Shown here: positions 10,966 through 23,341 of the stretch, piece after piece | How the letters are laid out: every line of letters starts with the position of its first letter | How positions within the stretch are numbered: the stretch's first letter is position 1 | DNA from: Linum tenue | Lineage: Eukaryota; Streptophyta; Magnoliopsida; Malpighiales; Linaceae | DNA length: 64,000 bases | Reading direction: 5' to 3' | Assembly (NCBI GenBank): GCA_946122785.1 | Contig: CAMGYJ010000002.1 | Location: 55,267,703-55,331,702 of the forward strand | The notes under the pieces: model-generated | Told to the model about the DNA's origin: nothing | The model's input: the letters and a program-made list of their open reading frames with translations, nothing else | Databases searched by the model: none | Translations under genes and position numbers: made by a program

Positions 10966-11562
10966 TAGTATCTTATTTTGCCCGAATATTGATTATATAA
11001 TCAATTTTGGTTTGTGATTTCAGAAATTAACATCCTGTCTTCAACTATGCAGCATATAGTGTCAATTGGCCCGACACATACACTCTTGACCGTTAGTCAA
11101 CACGCGCATGTCAGCTTAAAAATCATTAAAAATAATTTAAATTTAAATTATTTTTCTAATTTTTATTATTTATCATTTTCAAATTAACCAAAATATAAAA
11201 TATAAAATAATTTGATAATTTTTGGTCAATTTATAAAATTTATCATTTTTAAAATTACACAAAAAATAAAATTTAATATATATTTTTTATAATTTTATTT
11301 TTTGTTTAATTTGATAATGATAAATAATACAAATTAGGAAAATAATTTGAAATTTTTAATAATTTTTAGACTGACGAGGCAATGACATGGCGTGTTGACT
11401 AACGGTCAACGGTGTTGACCGTCCAATTGGACGGTCAAACCATGTGTCGGGCCAATTAAATCTATATGTTGCATAGTTAAGGCCAGAATGTTAATTTATG
11501 AAACCACGGGCTAAATTTAATTATATGATAATAGTTCAAGACAAAATAAGGTATGAAAGAAA
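10966..11562. mobile_element. Foldback element with arms of about 220 bp
   Basis: Left-arm words attaacatcctg, caactatgcagcatatag, aattggcccgacacat and ttgaccgttagtcaacacg recur as complements in the right arm (about 11330-11560: gttgcatag, tgtcgggccaatt, cgtgttgactaacggtcaa). The core is very AT-rich. No ORF. Mutator-like by TIR style; terminal bases and TSD not resolved. Confidence 0.6.
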
Positions 11563-13094
11563 GGGTAATGTAGTATGATATCCTAAGCTCCTACAGATTT
11601 GAAGATTTCCATAGCTAACATCAACTGAATTATGATTGGAATCACCTGACAACATTCATTGCATTCAATAAGCGGAGTCATTGAAAAATGGTTAGTTATA
11701 GTATGCATTAATTGTATAGCATTTTCTTATATGTACCTATGTTCCTCTCAACAAATTTGTATATATATAGCGGTAAACCATGTGTATAAAATCAATTAAT
11801 TGTCAACTAAATCACATTGCATTTATGGGCCATGGAAACAGCGTCCATTTTGGGGTGCGAAGCTGGTCTGGAGCCAATTAGGCAAAACTCGTATCATGAA
11901 TATGCAAAATCCTCGATCGGTCGGTCAGGTTTTGTGGTGATGATGAATCGTATAATTGTGTGCTCTGTGCAGTCGGTGGTGGAGGTGACCACCTCATTAT
12001 CGATATCTTCCCCCCACTCATCTTTGCCCACTCTTTTACCCCCAATTCCTATAACAGATTTTCTTTGTTTTGGGGAAGAAGTAACAATAGTGAGTAGTGA
12101 CATTAATCTAAATAACCTTTAAATGGTTATGCATGGTTCAGTACGGTTTTGTAAAGCAGAAGTGAATTAGGAAGGGGATGAGAATTAAAAAATCTTGGAT
12201 TTAAAAAATGAAGGATTTAGGTAAAATTTTGAATTTTATGATTGAAGGATTATGTGGGATTTTGTCACTTTGGATTTGTGTAGGATTTTAAGAAGTTCTT
12301 GTTTGTTTGTTGGATTTCATATTGGACTTTTGTCCTTGGGATTTATTAATTATAGGATGAATTTACAATTGTATTCTTAATGATTTGTGTCATTAAGGTT
12401 CCATATAGGAAAATTGGAAAGAGATAAAGATAGACTTGTCATTTACCATTATGGATTTTAGTCTCCCACAAAATCCCAATCAAATGGGTAAGATTTTATA
12501 ATCCGTCGACCCCACGGATTTTGACACCAAAATAATCCCACATGCGTGGGGTCCATAAACCATAATTCAACATCATTTTAACAACAAACATGAACTTTGT
12601 GCATAATCCCATGGATTTAGATTTTGATCCAAAATCCTTGATGTAAAATCTACAAGCAAACGAACTCATGTCATGTCCCTTTATGATGGGATGCCGTCAT
12701 ATGCAAATTTCAAGGTCCCTTATGATGGGATGCGCGAAAAGAATGTAACCAGAAGATTTACACAAAGGTTAATATATATATATATAGCTAGTATTCACCA
12801 CCAGTGCGGTGTGCTGTCTACCAAAATTCATCAGTCCCTTGTTTGGCGTGTCGCCTTTTTGCATAGTAAAACTAAACCCCCCATATAAGTAACGTATGCT
12901 TCCCGTCAAACTCAGCCGGTTAAATTCTCATTTTTATTAGAGTTAGTTAATAGAATTGTAATACCACATTGAATTAATAGTGAAAATCGTTTCCCATATA
13001 ACTAATCGTCTCATCATTATTTTAATTTGAAAATTCCATCTCAATTCATCTGAACTGTTATAACTAGTTTCATTTCCTTTACTATCGCAAATTA
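11563..13094. other. Intergenic, with a possible MITE
   Basis: No gene. The stretch 12170-12665 has many aaaatcc/ggatttt words on opposite strands and ends ctacaagcaaacgaac. This is typical of small AT-rich plant MITEs, but clean ends were not found. The 101-codon ORF at 11817 has no recognisable domain. Confidence 0.3.
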
Positions 13095-13231
13095 GGGTTA
13101 ATAGCAAAAAATTTTATCTATTTACTATCGCAAATTAACAAATGTATCTCTATTAACTTTTTGCAGAAACATACCCCTATAATATTAAAATGTAACGAAT
13201 ATACTCTTGTCTAATTTCCTGTTAAACGACT

Positions 13232-14218
13232 ATTTTTTTTTATGAATCGGTGGGTTATATTCATCAAAAGAGTTACTAGCAACACACCTTGCTAGTTAGG
13301 TTTAGTAAACATTAAGGAGTCCAACTTACAACTTTCCTGTACTCATACTGTAACTATAGACATCACTAAAAAGACATGTTAAACCCCCAGAAACGGTGAA
13401 CCCTATGGGACCCCAAGATGCATTCCACATCGTCTTTGATACCCTTTTGCAAGCTAGCCACCCCCTTCCTCTTACCTGCATATAGTCGAGAGCATCTTTC
13501 CCTCCAAATCTAACTCAACCACATCTGCCATATAATTCTACCTGTCTTTGCTGCCTCATCATTGCCACTAAAATGTTGGATTGCCCAATTTATTTCATTT
13601 TCCCAGCTGCCCCCTGGAACATGTTGTGTAAATCTGCTGAACAATTGTGCAAACAACTCCTGAGCAAAAGCACACTTAGTGAAAAGATGGTCTCTACTTT
13701 CCTCATCATTATCACACAAACAGCACACTAAAGACCCTTCATAGTCCCATTTTTTCATTTTTTCCTTGGTGTTAATGTTCCCCCTTATGATCAGCCATGC
13801 AAGAACTCTGTTCTTTGGTATTGCCACACCCTTCCATATTAGTTTAGCTCAAGGCACTCGCTGCTGTTTTGGTCTAAGGACTTCCTAAACCTGTTTGATA
13901 GAGTATCTCTGCATAGGCACAGAGTTCCAACAAATTAAACAAGCTCATCTCTTACAGAAAACAGATTACTAACATCAGCTCGAAGTTTAAGAATCTTCCT
14001 CCAGTTCCATGAACCAGACCTCACACTTCCAGTATAATCCCGCAGCCCTCGACCCTTTAATTTATACTTGTCAATCCATGCAACCCAAATAAACCCCTGC
14101 TGCATCAATATCAACTATATATGTTCGATCATGCAAGCCTTGTTCCAAGCTTCCGGATCTCTCAACCCCAATCTTCCTTCTTACTTAGGATAGGTAACTT
14201 TGTTCCACGCCAAGAATG
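13232..14218 (-). pseudogene. LINE (L1-type) 3' fragment: end of ORF2 with zf-RVT domain
   Basis: The minus strand encodes the C-terminal part of a non-LTR reverse transcriptase. Upstream motifs WNKVTYPK (near 14200) and LRDPEAWNKACM (near 14150) are followed by the zinc-binding zf-RVT region at 13510-13827, with NRVLAWLIIRGNINTKEKM and CCLCDNDEESRDHLFTKC. Stops and shifts break the frame between them. The T tract at 13232-13240 is the element's poly(A). The fragment is 5'-truncated where Copia sequence begins near 14219. Not functional. Confidence 0.8.
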
Positions 14219-15807
14219 CAGGATTTTGTGAGTTTCTCCACTACTCCGATTTTCATCCCCACTTGCTATTCACAAGCAGATGTTGATCCACGGTGGAATT
14301 CCGCAATGAAGGTAGAGATGGACACTCTTAAAGAGCAACATTCCTGGGATCTTGTTCCTCGTGAAGAAGGGATGCAAGTCATTGGTAGCCGCTGGGTTTA
14401 CACGATAAAGATGCTTCCTGACGGGTCTGTGGACAGATTTAAATCACGAGTCGTCGCTCAAGGGTTCAAACATGAGTATGTCATTGACTATGCGAAGACA
14501 TTTGCTCCTGTAGTTAAAATGCAAACCGTTCATTGCATGTTTGTCATAGCGGCAATGAAAGGGTGGCCTCTTCTTCAACTTGATGTGAAGAACTCTTTTC
14601 TCCATGGTGAACTGAAGGAGACTGTATATATGGAGCGGCCCCCTGGGTATGCGAAAGGTGATTCCACAATGGTCTGTAAGCTAAATCGTTCCTTGTATGG
14701 TTTAAAACAGGCACCACGTGCCTGGTTCGAGAAGTTCCATGGAACAATCTTGCAGGCTGGCTTTACTCAGAGTCACAACGACCCGTCTCTGTTTACGCGC
14801 GAGACAGTGGATGGTGTGGTAGTCTTGTTGATATACGTTGATGAAATGATTATTACTGTGAGTGATGACAAGGGTATCCGCACAGTTACGACAGAGTTGC
14901 GGAAAGCATTTAATTTGAAGGAGATGGGTGAAGTCTCTTACTTCCTTGGATTAGAGGTCAAACGCTCTTCACATGGTATTTTCCTATTTCAGCGAAAATA
15001 TATTCTTGATCTCTTACAGTCATCTCAGTATACAAATTGCGTGCCATGTTGTACTCCGATGAAACAAAATTTAAAGTTGAGCCGAGATGGGGGGGGGGGG
15101 GGGAAGTGATGAAGGATCAATCGGTTTACAAAAGCATGGTAGGGAGTTTAATTTATTTGACTCGTACGCGACCTGACATTGCTTATGCGGTCCAAGTTGT
15201 GAGTCAGTTTAGGGGCAAGGCCACTAGTATTCACTTGGCTGCAGTTCACAGACTCCTACGATATCTAAAGCAAATGCATGATGTAGGGTTGTATTTTCCT
15301 GCAAAAGGTGAACATGTAGTCGAGGTCTTTGTAGATGCTGACTATACAGGGTGTGTCGATACTAGGCGGTCAACCTCCGGATGGTGCATTCGAATTGGGC
15401 AGTCCTTCGTGTCTTGGAGGTGCCGAAAACATGTCAGAGTCTCGATGTCATCAACCGAAGCAGAGTATCGGTCTATATCTGAGGTCAATTCAGAACTTGT
15501 GTGGTTACATAGATTACTTGGCAAATTGGGTGTTGATTGTCAAGTTTCAATGCGCATTTATGGAGATAACATGAGCGCAATACAGATTGCTGTTAATCAA
15601 GTCATGCATGACAAAACTAAGCATATTGAGGTTCATGTCCATTACAGCAGATAGCTGGGGGCAGAAGGAGTGATACAAATTGGGTACCTCTCGACTGAAG
15701 ATCAAACATCAGTTTTATTTACCAAGGTCGTGGCTTCCAGTAGGCATTGGTATTTGTCGTCCAAATTGATGCTGCTAACCGCAGATCAATTTGAGAGAGG
15801 GTGTTGA
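14219..15807 (+). pseudogene. Ty1/Copia polyprotein fragment: RT and RNase H
   Basis: Reverse transcriptase motifs include SRWVYTIKMLPDGSV, QLDVKNSFLHGEL, SLYGLKQAPRAW and IYVDEMIIT. The catalytic YVDD is YVDE here, a change at an essential Asp. RNase H follows with FVDADYTG, SSTEAEYRS and YGDNMSAI. A 15-base G run (15089-15103) shifts the frame between RT and RNase H, and TAG at 15652-15654 cuts the last segment, which would otherwise run to TGA at 15805-15807 inside the LTR start. Gag, protease, integrase and the 5' LTR are missing: the fragment begins abruptly against the LINE. Confidence 0.88.
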
Positions 15808-16048
15808 TGTTTCAAAAATTGTGTACCAATTTGTATATTTACCCTCTGTTATATTTGTCTATGTAATTAGGGTATCTAGGTTCGGCCCCTATATATAGTC
15901 TAGGTATGCGTTGTAAAGCGGTAACGAGTTCTGGGATTATAGTGAAAAATCTTGGAGAGCACAGCCTCTCCCGTGGATTAGTCCTTAACATCAGGGATAC
16001 CACGTTAATCTTCGGTGTTCTTTAGTGTTCAGTTTGTACTTCTTTACA
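15802..16048 (+). repeat. Copia 3' LTR
   Basis: It follows the PPT-like gagagagg (15794-15800) and starts tgttgatgtttc. It holds a TATA-like ctatatatag near 15890 and appears to end tctttaca at 16048. There is no partner LTR to confirm the end. Confidence 0.55.
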
Positions 16049-16772
16049 AGGGAGAGCAACTACGGAAGTTAAACTCTGCTCCATCCGCTGGCCGCAGCTA
16101 CCGTAACCCGTCGTCCTCTCACCCCTGCTTGCTCCCGTCGCTGGCGAGGAGTCGGGGGACACACGAAAGGAAGGAGTTGGAGGTGACGACTTAGGATGAG
16201 GTTTAATTAATGTAATAAAAAAAATGATAAAATGAATTAAGGGTAATTGAGGGATATTTTGTTCATTCCCAGTTCATTTGACAGCCATTTAACAGAAAAT
16301 AGACAGAGAGTATATTCGTTACGTTTTAATATTAGAGTGGTATGTTTGTGCAAAATTTTTAATAGATCATGAATATGTTTGTTAATTTGCGATATTAAAG
16401 ATTTAGAAAATATTATTAACCCTTAAAAATATATTTTTTCTTATTTAATAGTTTAGTCACGATAAATTTATTGTAATATAAAGCTATTAATTTTATTGTA
16501 AGGTCATGGAAAACATATACCCACACTTTAATCGATCATGTTGGTTCCGTGGTGGGTCAATCGTCCCCGTAGTGATTTGGAATAAGATCAGGTGACTAAG
16601 GGGGGTTCCCTTTGTCACTTGCCTAATTAATTTAATTTAATGAGGGTAATGTAATAATTGCATGGTTATTTTATTTTTTAATTATTAATAAACTTTAAAA
16701 ACTCTCCGAACGACCCACTCACCCCCTCTGTTTCCGACGATGTTCTCCGCCAGCCATAATTTTCTGGCGCTG

Positions 16773-16922
16773 GCGTTCTACCCCGCCGATCATCATTTTC
16801 CCTGGCACTGGCGTTCTACCCCGCTGACCATCATTTTTCTCGGCGTTGGCGCTGGCGTTTTACCCTGCCGACCATCATTTTTCGGCACTAGCGTTCTACC
16901 CCGTCGACCATCATTTTCCCAG
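16773..16922. repeat. Four imperfect tandem repeats of about 36-44 bp
   Basis: Copies of gcgttctaccccgccgatcatcattttc begin near 16773, 16811, 16855 and 16891, with variable spacers such as ctggcactg. They lie inside the 16581-18742 element. Confidence 0.7.
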
Positions 16923-17069
16923 CGAACTATTCCTTTGTGCGTCATTTTCTTTTTTGGCCCTCCCAGGGGTCAATTTCTAGAGAGAGAGAGAGATAAAGAG
17001 ATTCTGATGCCGGCGGTAGATATTTTCCGACGATGGAAGTTTTTTGGCGGCAGCCAGTTTTGTGAGATT

Positions 17070-17720
17070 ATTTTGTAATGTTTGTAAATCTGCTTTGTAA
17101 TGTTTGTATCGATTTTGTTTGTATCTTTTATCATTCTAGTTTCTAATGTTTATATGACTATTTTGTATATATTGTAATTTGTATTGTTTGTTTTTCTAGT
17201 TTGTATACTTTTATGTTATGATTTGTATTATTGGTTTATAATACAAGTTTACCGACTTGTATTGTTAGTAGTGATATATATTCTGTACGGTTAGTATACT
17301 TTTGTACTGTTTGTCAATATCTTTTGTAATGTTAGTAAGCTTTGTTATTTTGTAATGTTTGTAAACTTTGTAATGTTTGCTTGTCTATTTTGTATACTTT
17401 TATGTTATGGTTTTTATACTTTGTATTCATTTGTAATGAAATAATAGTAACATTGTACACAAAGTATAATAAAAGTAAAAATTATCATTACTTATTTACA
17501 ATACAAATCGACAGGACTAGCATCACAAATTAATACATATAAAATATACAAATTAATATTACAGATCATACAAACTACATTACAAATATAAACAAATTAT
17601 AATGATATTATGTACAAAGATACTAAAAATACAAATGTATACCACATGCATTACGAATCATAATGACATTATGTACAAAGAGACTAACAATACAAATGTA
17701 TAACACTTGCATTACAAATC
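17070..17720. repeat. Mirror-oriented low-complexity arms (TTTGTA / TACAAA)
   Basis: From 17070 to 17440 the plus strand is dense in ttgtaatgtttgta-type words. From 17455 to 17720 it is dense in their complement (tacaaat, attacaaa). The two halves could pair into a long imperfect hairpin. Confidence 0.55.
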
Positions 17721-18755
17721 ACACTATTATTCCGCCGGACGACAAAATACCATAGAATCGCACACGATAATAATTTTTTGTCCCAAATTTCTTTATTTCG
17801 ACCTTAATAAATAATAACGAAATTTTCTTCATCTCCGACTGCTCATCTGCACTTGAGGCTGGCGGCGGCGAATTCTACCGTTGGGTAGTGAGGGACATGA
17901 ATGAGTGAAGATGGGGTTTTTCATCCTCCTAATTAGATCTCTAACATTCTTCCTGAAAAATCTGGTGACTGCGGCCATTTAAGGAAAATAAGTCACTTTA
18001 AAGGATTACAACTAGAATGGAAGGGACAAGAAAACTGTACGAGGTAAAATTAAACTCGAACTTCTCCGTCTTCAATAGCCGAACTTTGATCTCGATATCC
18101 ATATGTAGTCTACGACACAAGCGGTCGGATCTCAATAGAATTGACAGGCACGAAAGAAGTCCATGGAGACGACCATACATAAACAAAAGAACTACCGGAG
18201 ACAGCGACGATTTATGGAAATAGGAATTATGAGCGGGCGAAGAATGAAAGAACACCATACACAAAATATCATAGAATCTCTCGCCTCCTCCGCACTGCCG
18301 CCGCCAATCTCTCTCCAACGCAGTTGTTGTCTCTCTCTCTATCTCTCCATTACCGTCGCCATCTCTCTTTCTCTCTCTCTCATCCATCGTTGCCACCACT
18401 GTCGTTCTCCGACAATCCGCCTCTTGCGGTGTTTCTCTCTCCTCCACCACCGTCGTGGACATCGCCTCTATCTCCTCCACCTTCGTCGCCTGCTTGCCGC
18501 CGCCATCTCTCTCGCCATCGACGTCGCCACCTCTCTCTTTCCTCCACCGGTGCTGCCATCTCTCTCCTCCAAATAAAACAAATTCTGAAATTAGGAATTA
18601 ATGAATTTCTTATAATGCCAAAACTACCCTTCTCAATTATTAATAATTCATCACTTTATCTGGACCATTATATCAATCCAAAGGCTAAAGGGGGCTTAAG
18701 TCAAGTGACTAAGGACTCCCCCATAGTCACCAGATCCGGTCTCGTAGTGATTTGG

Positions 18756-19276
18756 CTAGAGTTTTTTTGTATGAGGTTCGGTAATTTGATATTTTTTCTT
18801 TTTGTGGTTACTATAATATGAATTTTTGGATCCCATTGTAATTTTCATAGACTAGTAGCATTTTTTTAATCCAAAAGTGGTATAAGTTTTAAAATCATTG
18901 GTTTTCAAAAGTAACTAGAGGAGTTGAGCCGCATTACGCAGCGGCTTTGACTACCCTTGGCCTTTATGTTTGCAAGCCCATATACTTTTTTTCATACGTA
19001 TCTTTAAATTTTTAAATTTTTAATATCTTTATCCCCGATGAATATTCGTAATTTTTTTAATGCCCATATAAACACTTTTTCGATCAAATTAGAGAAACCC
19101 TGTTTTGATAGATGGGGTTTTTATACCAGTGCAGCCCTCTCTGCCTCTCTTGATCTCTCTTTTGTATAGAGCAAAAAAACACAACCCATGTATTTTGCCA
19201 CTCTACCAATCTATAAGTTCATCCATCTCCATTCCATCATTGATTGGGAAAACCATTAGAAACTTTATTTCTAACA
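18756..19276. other. Flank and possible degraded 5' LTR of the next element
   Basis: The last bases (ttagaaactttatttctaaca, ending 19276) resemble the end of the LTR at 22942-23341 (ttagaaaccttgtttctaaca), and a primer site follows. The rest of that LTR does not align by eye, so its start is unresolved. No gene seen. Confidence 0.4.
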
Positions 19277-19341
19277 TCTAGTATCAGAGCCTGGCTCGAG
19301 AGTGAGTTCTTTTGAACTCTTGAACCAGAGAAAGCAAACGA

Positions 19342-22300
19342 TGGTGTTGACGAAATCAATGACGGCGGCGGAGAAGCCTGAATAGGCGGCGCAGGACAAG
19401 GCAACCCAGGCGAGGACGGCCGGAATACCCGTTGATGGAGGTGTGGAGGATATCATGGAGGACGAAGAGCCGAGGAAGATGGTGGAACGCAAGCAGGAAG
19501 GCATGCGCTGGTTGAGGAGGAATTGAAAGGGCTGCAGGTAAAAGCAAGAGACCACAGCCACACCCTTGACGCGTTGCTGGCGGCGGTTGAAGTGTTGCAA
19601 GGTCAGGTGAGCAGCCTGACGGCTTCGTCAAAAGCAACCCGCGGGGCACTGGAGGCTTGGAAGAGAAGCTGGGCGGGAGTTGGTAACGGCGGGAAGCCGT
19701 CAGAGGATGGCGGGACGCCGGGGGAGGGCTCCGCCTCGGTGGCGGTGATCGGCGGCAAGGGCGCCGAGTCGTTCTCGGCTGGAAAACTGACGGAGGGGAC
19801 GGGGAGAAGGGAACTGGGGTGGCGACCAACCCTAGCCGGCCACCTTCCTCGCGTGCGGACAACGTCTCCTTCGGCCCAACGAACAAGGGCGGCCTGCTAC
19901 CCATCCCGATGGCCCAGGAAGTGGCGGCCGCGCGGGGTAAGGCCAAGATGCCCGAGTACATGGACCTGGACCTGCAAGCGGGCCTGAACTTGGAGGAGCT
20001 TGAGGATCCGGAGCAGGAGTTGGATCATGGGTCGTGGCCCAACGAGTAGTACGGGATAGGGGCGGATCCCAGAGGGGATGAGTTCAGCTTGGTGGGCCGA
20101 ACCAGGATGGAAGGCGAGCCTGGAGGGAGTCGGAGGATGGGAGGCTGGGCGGCCGATTGCAATGGGCCGAACCCAAATCGGTCGGGTTGACGCCGGGCGA
20201 ACCAAGATGAGTCGGACCCCAAGCGGTCGAGCCGAATCCTAACCGGACCTGGTCGAACCAGACCTGGTCGAACTGGTTCCACCGACCGGTTACCCGAACC
20301 ATGCGGGCAGCAGGGGCACCCCAGGCCTCAAGGCCCGTTCGACGAGTACAGCGGGGCCAATCCCTCTTTTGCGAACCAACGGGCACCGGGAAGGAACCCA
20401 TGGGAACGTGGAATGGTGATCGGAGGCAGAGGAATGAGCTAGGCTGGCGGGCGGGCTGGCGGGACGAAGGGGAGGACGACTGGGGGTGTGAAGGAGACCC
20501 GCGATTCTCGCAGCGCTATTTCAATGGGCCCCCAAGTTATGGAAGATATGCTGGTTATCCCCGTGGTTGTGATAAAGAGGATGGCATTGTGTTTAGGGCT
20601 AGACCTCCCACCATTGAGTTCCCAAAATTCAATGGTCGTGAGGATGCGGGTCTGTGGTTGTACTCAGCTGAACGGTGGTTCAAGAACCACCCCACCAGGG
20701 AAGAACGAAAGGCACAGCTAGCCTCCTTTTACCTGGAGGGGGATGCGTTGCAGTGGTGGGAGTGGATGGAGCGTACATACGCGGAAGCCCAGACACTAAT
20801 TACTTGGCCTATGTTTAAGGAGGAGTTGTGACACGCTAAAACACAACACCTAACAATGGCCAAGTGTAACCAATGAAAGAGACTGTAGTATAGTGGCACA
20901 AGTAATAAATATCGAATCCACGGGTCTCTAGAGTTACTATTACTCAACTTCGGTTCATTATCTAGCAAACTAGATTAAAGATTGATTTATAAACTACTCT
21001 ACTGACTACTCTACTAATTACAAGTTGGGAACTCACTTAGGTATGATTCCCCCCTAGCTCCTCAATTAGGTCCAAGTTGCAATTACCTTTGGTTGATCTA
21101 CTGTTGATTAAACTGCGGAAGATCCTAAATTAGCTTGGAATCTCTTAAGCTGACCAAACCCTCTCAGACAGAATACCCGGCAGGCGACTAGCCTTCACCG
21201 GGATAGACTGCTAAAGCGATTCACACAGATCTGCACTACCGGAATGAATTCCAGTACAAAGCAGTGAATTGGTTGACTCTCGCACAACCAATTCACCACT
21301 ATCAATCAAGGAAGCTCTCTTAACCTAATCAGATTCTATCTACCATAGGTTAAAGCAAAAATCAAGAGAATTTGATCAAGATTCAATTGACTCAATAAAT
21401 CATGCCTCAATCGATTATAATCAAACAATATAGCATCCAAAACTTCATACAAGAAAGATCATAACACATGGAACTAGAGTTCCTCAAAACCTAAGTGAAG
21501 AGAAGTTACTCCATAGAGAAGAGAGAGACTGCAGAAATCTGATCTAGATCTTCAATATCCATCTCCAAGCTTGATTCCCGAGCTCCAATGGCGAAGAAAT
21601 CCTCCAAAATAGCTCCAAGAATGTTCCCAAGTCGCTCTCTCTCTCTCTCTAGGGTTCGTCCCTTGGGTGTTTGGGAACCAAAAACCCAGCTCTCCCCTTT
21701 CCTTTTGCTGAAAATCGGGTTTTAACCAGAAATTCCCGATCACACGGCCGTGTGACTTCCCCAGCTACCCGTGTGACTTTTTGCAAACCGCGGCGTTTTG
21801 ATAAGTGGCTCAGCCTTCCTACGCGGCCACGACCCACACGGCCGTGTGGAGTTCCCGGATGCCCGTGTGGGATTTACCGAGCCTTCACACGGCCACAAGG
21901 GGTCCTCTACACGGCCCGTGTGACTTTGCCCGTGAAATTTGGTGCCACACGGCCGTGTGGGTTTTTAGGCGTGCCCGTGTGGCTTGCTCAGCCTCTGTTT
22001 AATGCTTCGTTTCTCCCTCGTCCGGACTCCGAATCAGTCGCCGTTTGATCCCAGACGCTCGTAGTCTCGTCCTCTTTCTTTTCATGAAAAAATTCCATGA
22101 TTATTTGTCCATAATATGAGGTAGAAGTCCATTATTCCTCAGGTCATGCTCGTGTTTCTTCTCCCGAATTGCCAAATGATCTCTGATTGACTTGAAACTT
22201 GCGCCTATGCTTCAATTTACATGCTAGGACCTGAAATGTGACTAAGGAACATAACCTAGGTTAAAATAGTCCCAGAAAGCAGAAACTCAAGCCAAAATGA

Positions 22301-22846
22301 TCAAGAAACGAGGGTGCAAACATGTGCAAATCCGATGTTATCAAGCTGCGGTAACAGTTTGGGAAATCTGAAGGATGGGCTCCGGAGCAGTTGGCCAAGC
22401 TACACCAGACAGGGACGGTAGTGGAGTATAGGGCTGAGTTCTTCAAGCTGGGTAACCAATGCAAGGGCATCCCAGAAGAGACATTGGTGGGCCTATGCAT
22501 GGCGGGACTCCGCCCCGAGATTGCGGCCGCAGTTCGGGTCTTTGAACCTGATTCGCTACGAACTGCTTTTCGTCTTGCAGGTAACAGGGAGGAGGAACTT
22601 GCTAGCTGGCAGGGAGTGATAGGCCGATATCAGAAGCCCAGTGGGGGTGGAGGGCACCGCGCAAAGGGTTTACCCACGGCGGCAATTCGAGCCGGGCCGA
22701 GGGCACCGCGCAAAAGGTTTACCAGGCTGTCTCCTGCAGAGATCGAGCAGAAGAGGCGGGAAGGAAAGTGCTTTAACTGCGATGAGAGGTTCCCCTTTGG
22801 TCACAAATGCGGGAAACCTAATCTAATGTTCTTGGTGGGGCGCTGA
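19342..22846 (+). pseudogene. Ty3/Gypsy gag, interrupted and decayed
   Basis: ATG at 19342 (MVLTKSMTAAEKPE) is soon stopped, and the N-terminal coiled region (LDALLAAVEVLQGQVSSL) continues in other frames. The Retrotrans_gag core is at 20590-20828 (IEFPKFNGREDAGLWLYSAE, then GDALQWWEW and TWPMFKEEL). It resumes after the solo LTR at 22349 with a TAA stop in the second codon, then QLAKLHQTGTVVEYRAEF and GLRPEIAAAVRVFEP. A zinc-knuckle-like CFNCDERFPFGHKC sits near the end. Nucleocapsid/capsid role by family; this copy cannot make the protein. Confidence 0.82.
20829..22343 (-). mobile_element. Solo LTR (1515 bp) inside gag
   Basis: It begins tgacacgctaaaacac and ends gatgttatca. It is flanked by agttg (20824-20828) and agctg (22344-22348), a 5-bp duplication with one later change, and it cuts gag codons cleanly. 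It is the same family as the LTR at 40196-41508 (same first 35 bases) in the same minus orientation. Its tail has a palindromic array of cacacggccgtgtg at 21740-21985. With no internal region, it is a recombination product. Confidence 0.88.
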
Positions 22847-22941
22847 GAAGACGAGGCGGAGGATGAAGCCACAGAGGACCCAAGGCCGGTGCAGGAGTAG
22901 CTTCAACCTTGAGGACAAGGTTGTTCTCAAGGAGGCGGGGA

Positions 22942-23341
22942 TGTTAGAAACATAATTATTTGGGTTTTCATTCTATCGGATTATTTATCGTTGTTTTGAG
23001 AATTAGTACTATTTGGGGAATTTGGGGAATAAGTAGGGGGTTATTTGATAAGTCTAATAAGTGAGGTAGTGGGAGGTAATTAGAGAAAGTATATATTCTG
23101 TAATATGTTGGTTTGAGAAGGCATGCAATTACAGAAGCATAAACCTAAACCTAATCTTCCTCTCTCTCCTTCTTCCCTTCGTCTCTCACTGTCTCTCCCT
23201 TCTCCAAAGCTGCGACAACAACCTTCTTTTCCCTTCCCCTATTTCTAAATTTCCCAAATCCCAATCCCTAGCTAAATCAATTCCTCATTGATCTAGTTAA
23301 TTTCCCCAATTCAGAGCACGTTAGAAACCTTGTTTCTAACA
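22942..23341 (+). repeat. 3' LTR of the gag-only element (400 bp)
   Basis: Starts tgttagaaac directly after the G-rich PPT and ends gtttctaaca. The inverted terminal words are 10 bp long. Candidate duplication cgcag (23342-23346); a matching copy occurs at 18937-18941, though the sequence there does not start like an LTR. Confidence 0.75.

Larger units (their letters stand above)
13095..16422. mobile_element. Long-TIR (Mutator-like) element broken by a LINE and a Copia fragment
   Basis: The left arm 13095-13230 starts gggttaatag. The right arm (about 16200-16422) ends tattattaaccc. Both carry the complements of cgcaaattaacaaa, aatattaaaa(t/c)gtaacgaatat and ttctgttaaa. The family is the same as at 7991 (shared ttgcaaattaacaaa and attaaaacgt). 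The left arm stops at the T tract that ends the LINE. Sequence 16049-16200 is its remaining interior. TSD not readable. Confidence 0.6.
16581..18742. mobile_element. Mutator-like element, 2.16 kb, with foldback interior
   Basis: A direct repeat cgtagtgatttgg flanks it (16568-16580 and 18743-18755). The inner ends match inverted: left agatcaggtgactaaggggg, right complement ggatctggtgactatggggg, each followed by a tttgtcacttg-like block. The 13-base identity is longer than the usual 9-11 bp Mutator duplication; part may be chance. No transposase. The interior is repeat arrays and GC-rich low-complexity ORFs. Confidence 0.65.
19277..23341 (+). mobile_element. Gag-only Ty3/Gypsy (chromovirus-like) derivative, split by a solo LTR
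   Basis: Primer site tagtatcagagcc at 19279-19291 (initiator Met type, one mismatch). A broken gag follows (19342-22846), then the PPT aaggaggcggggа-type run at 22929-22941 and a 400-bp 3' LTR. Protease, RT, RNase H and integrase are absent. Just before the PPT, 22900-22950 encodes NLEDKVVLKEAGML, which resembles the last residues of chromovirus Pol (family knowledge), so most of pol seems deleted between gag and the pol terminus. Confidence 0.75.

Noticed and set aside
19356..20401. Several long minus-strand ORFs (201, 105, 102 codons)
   Set aside because: Antisense shadows of the GC-rich gag region; no domains.
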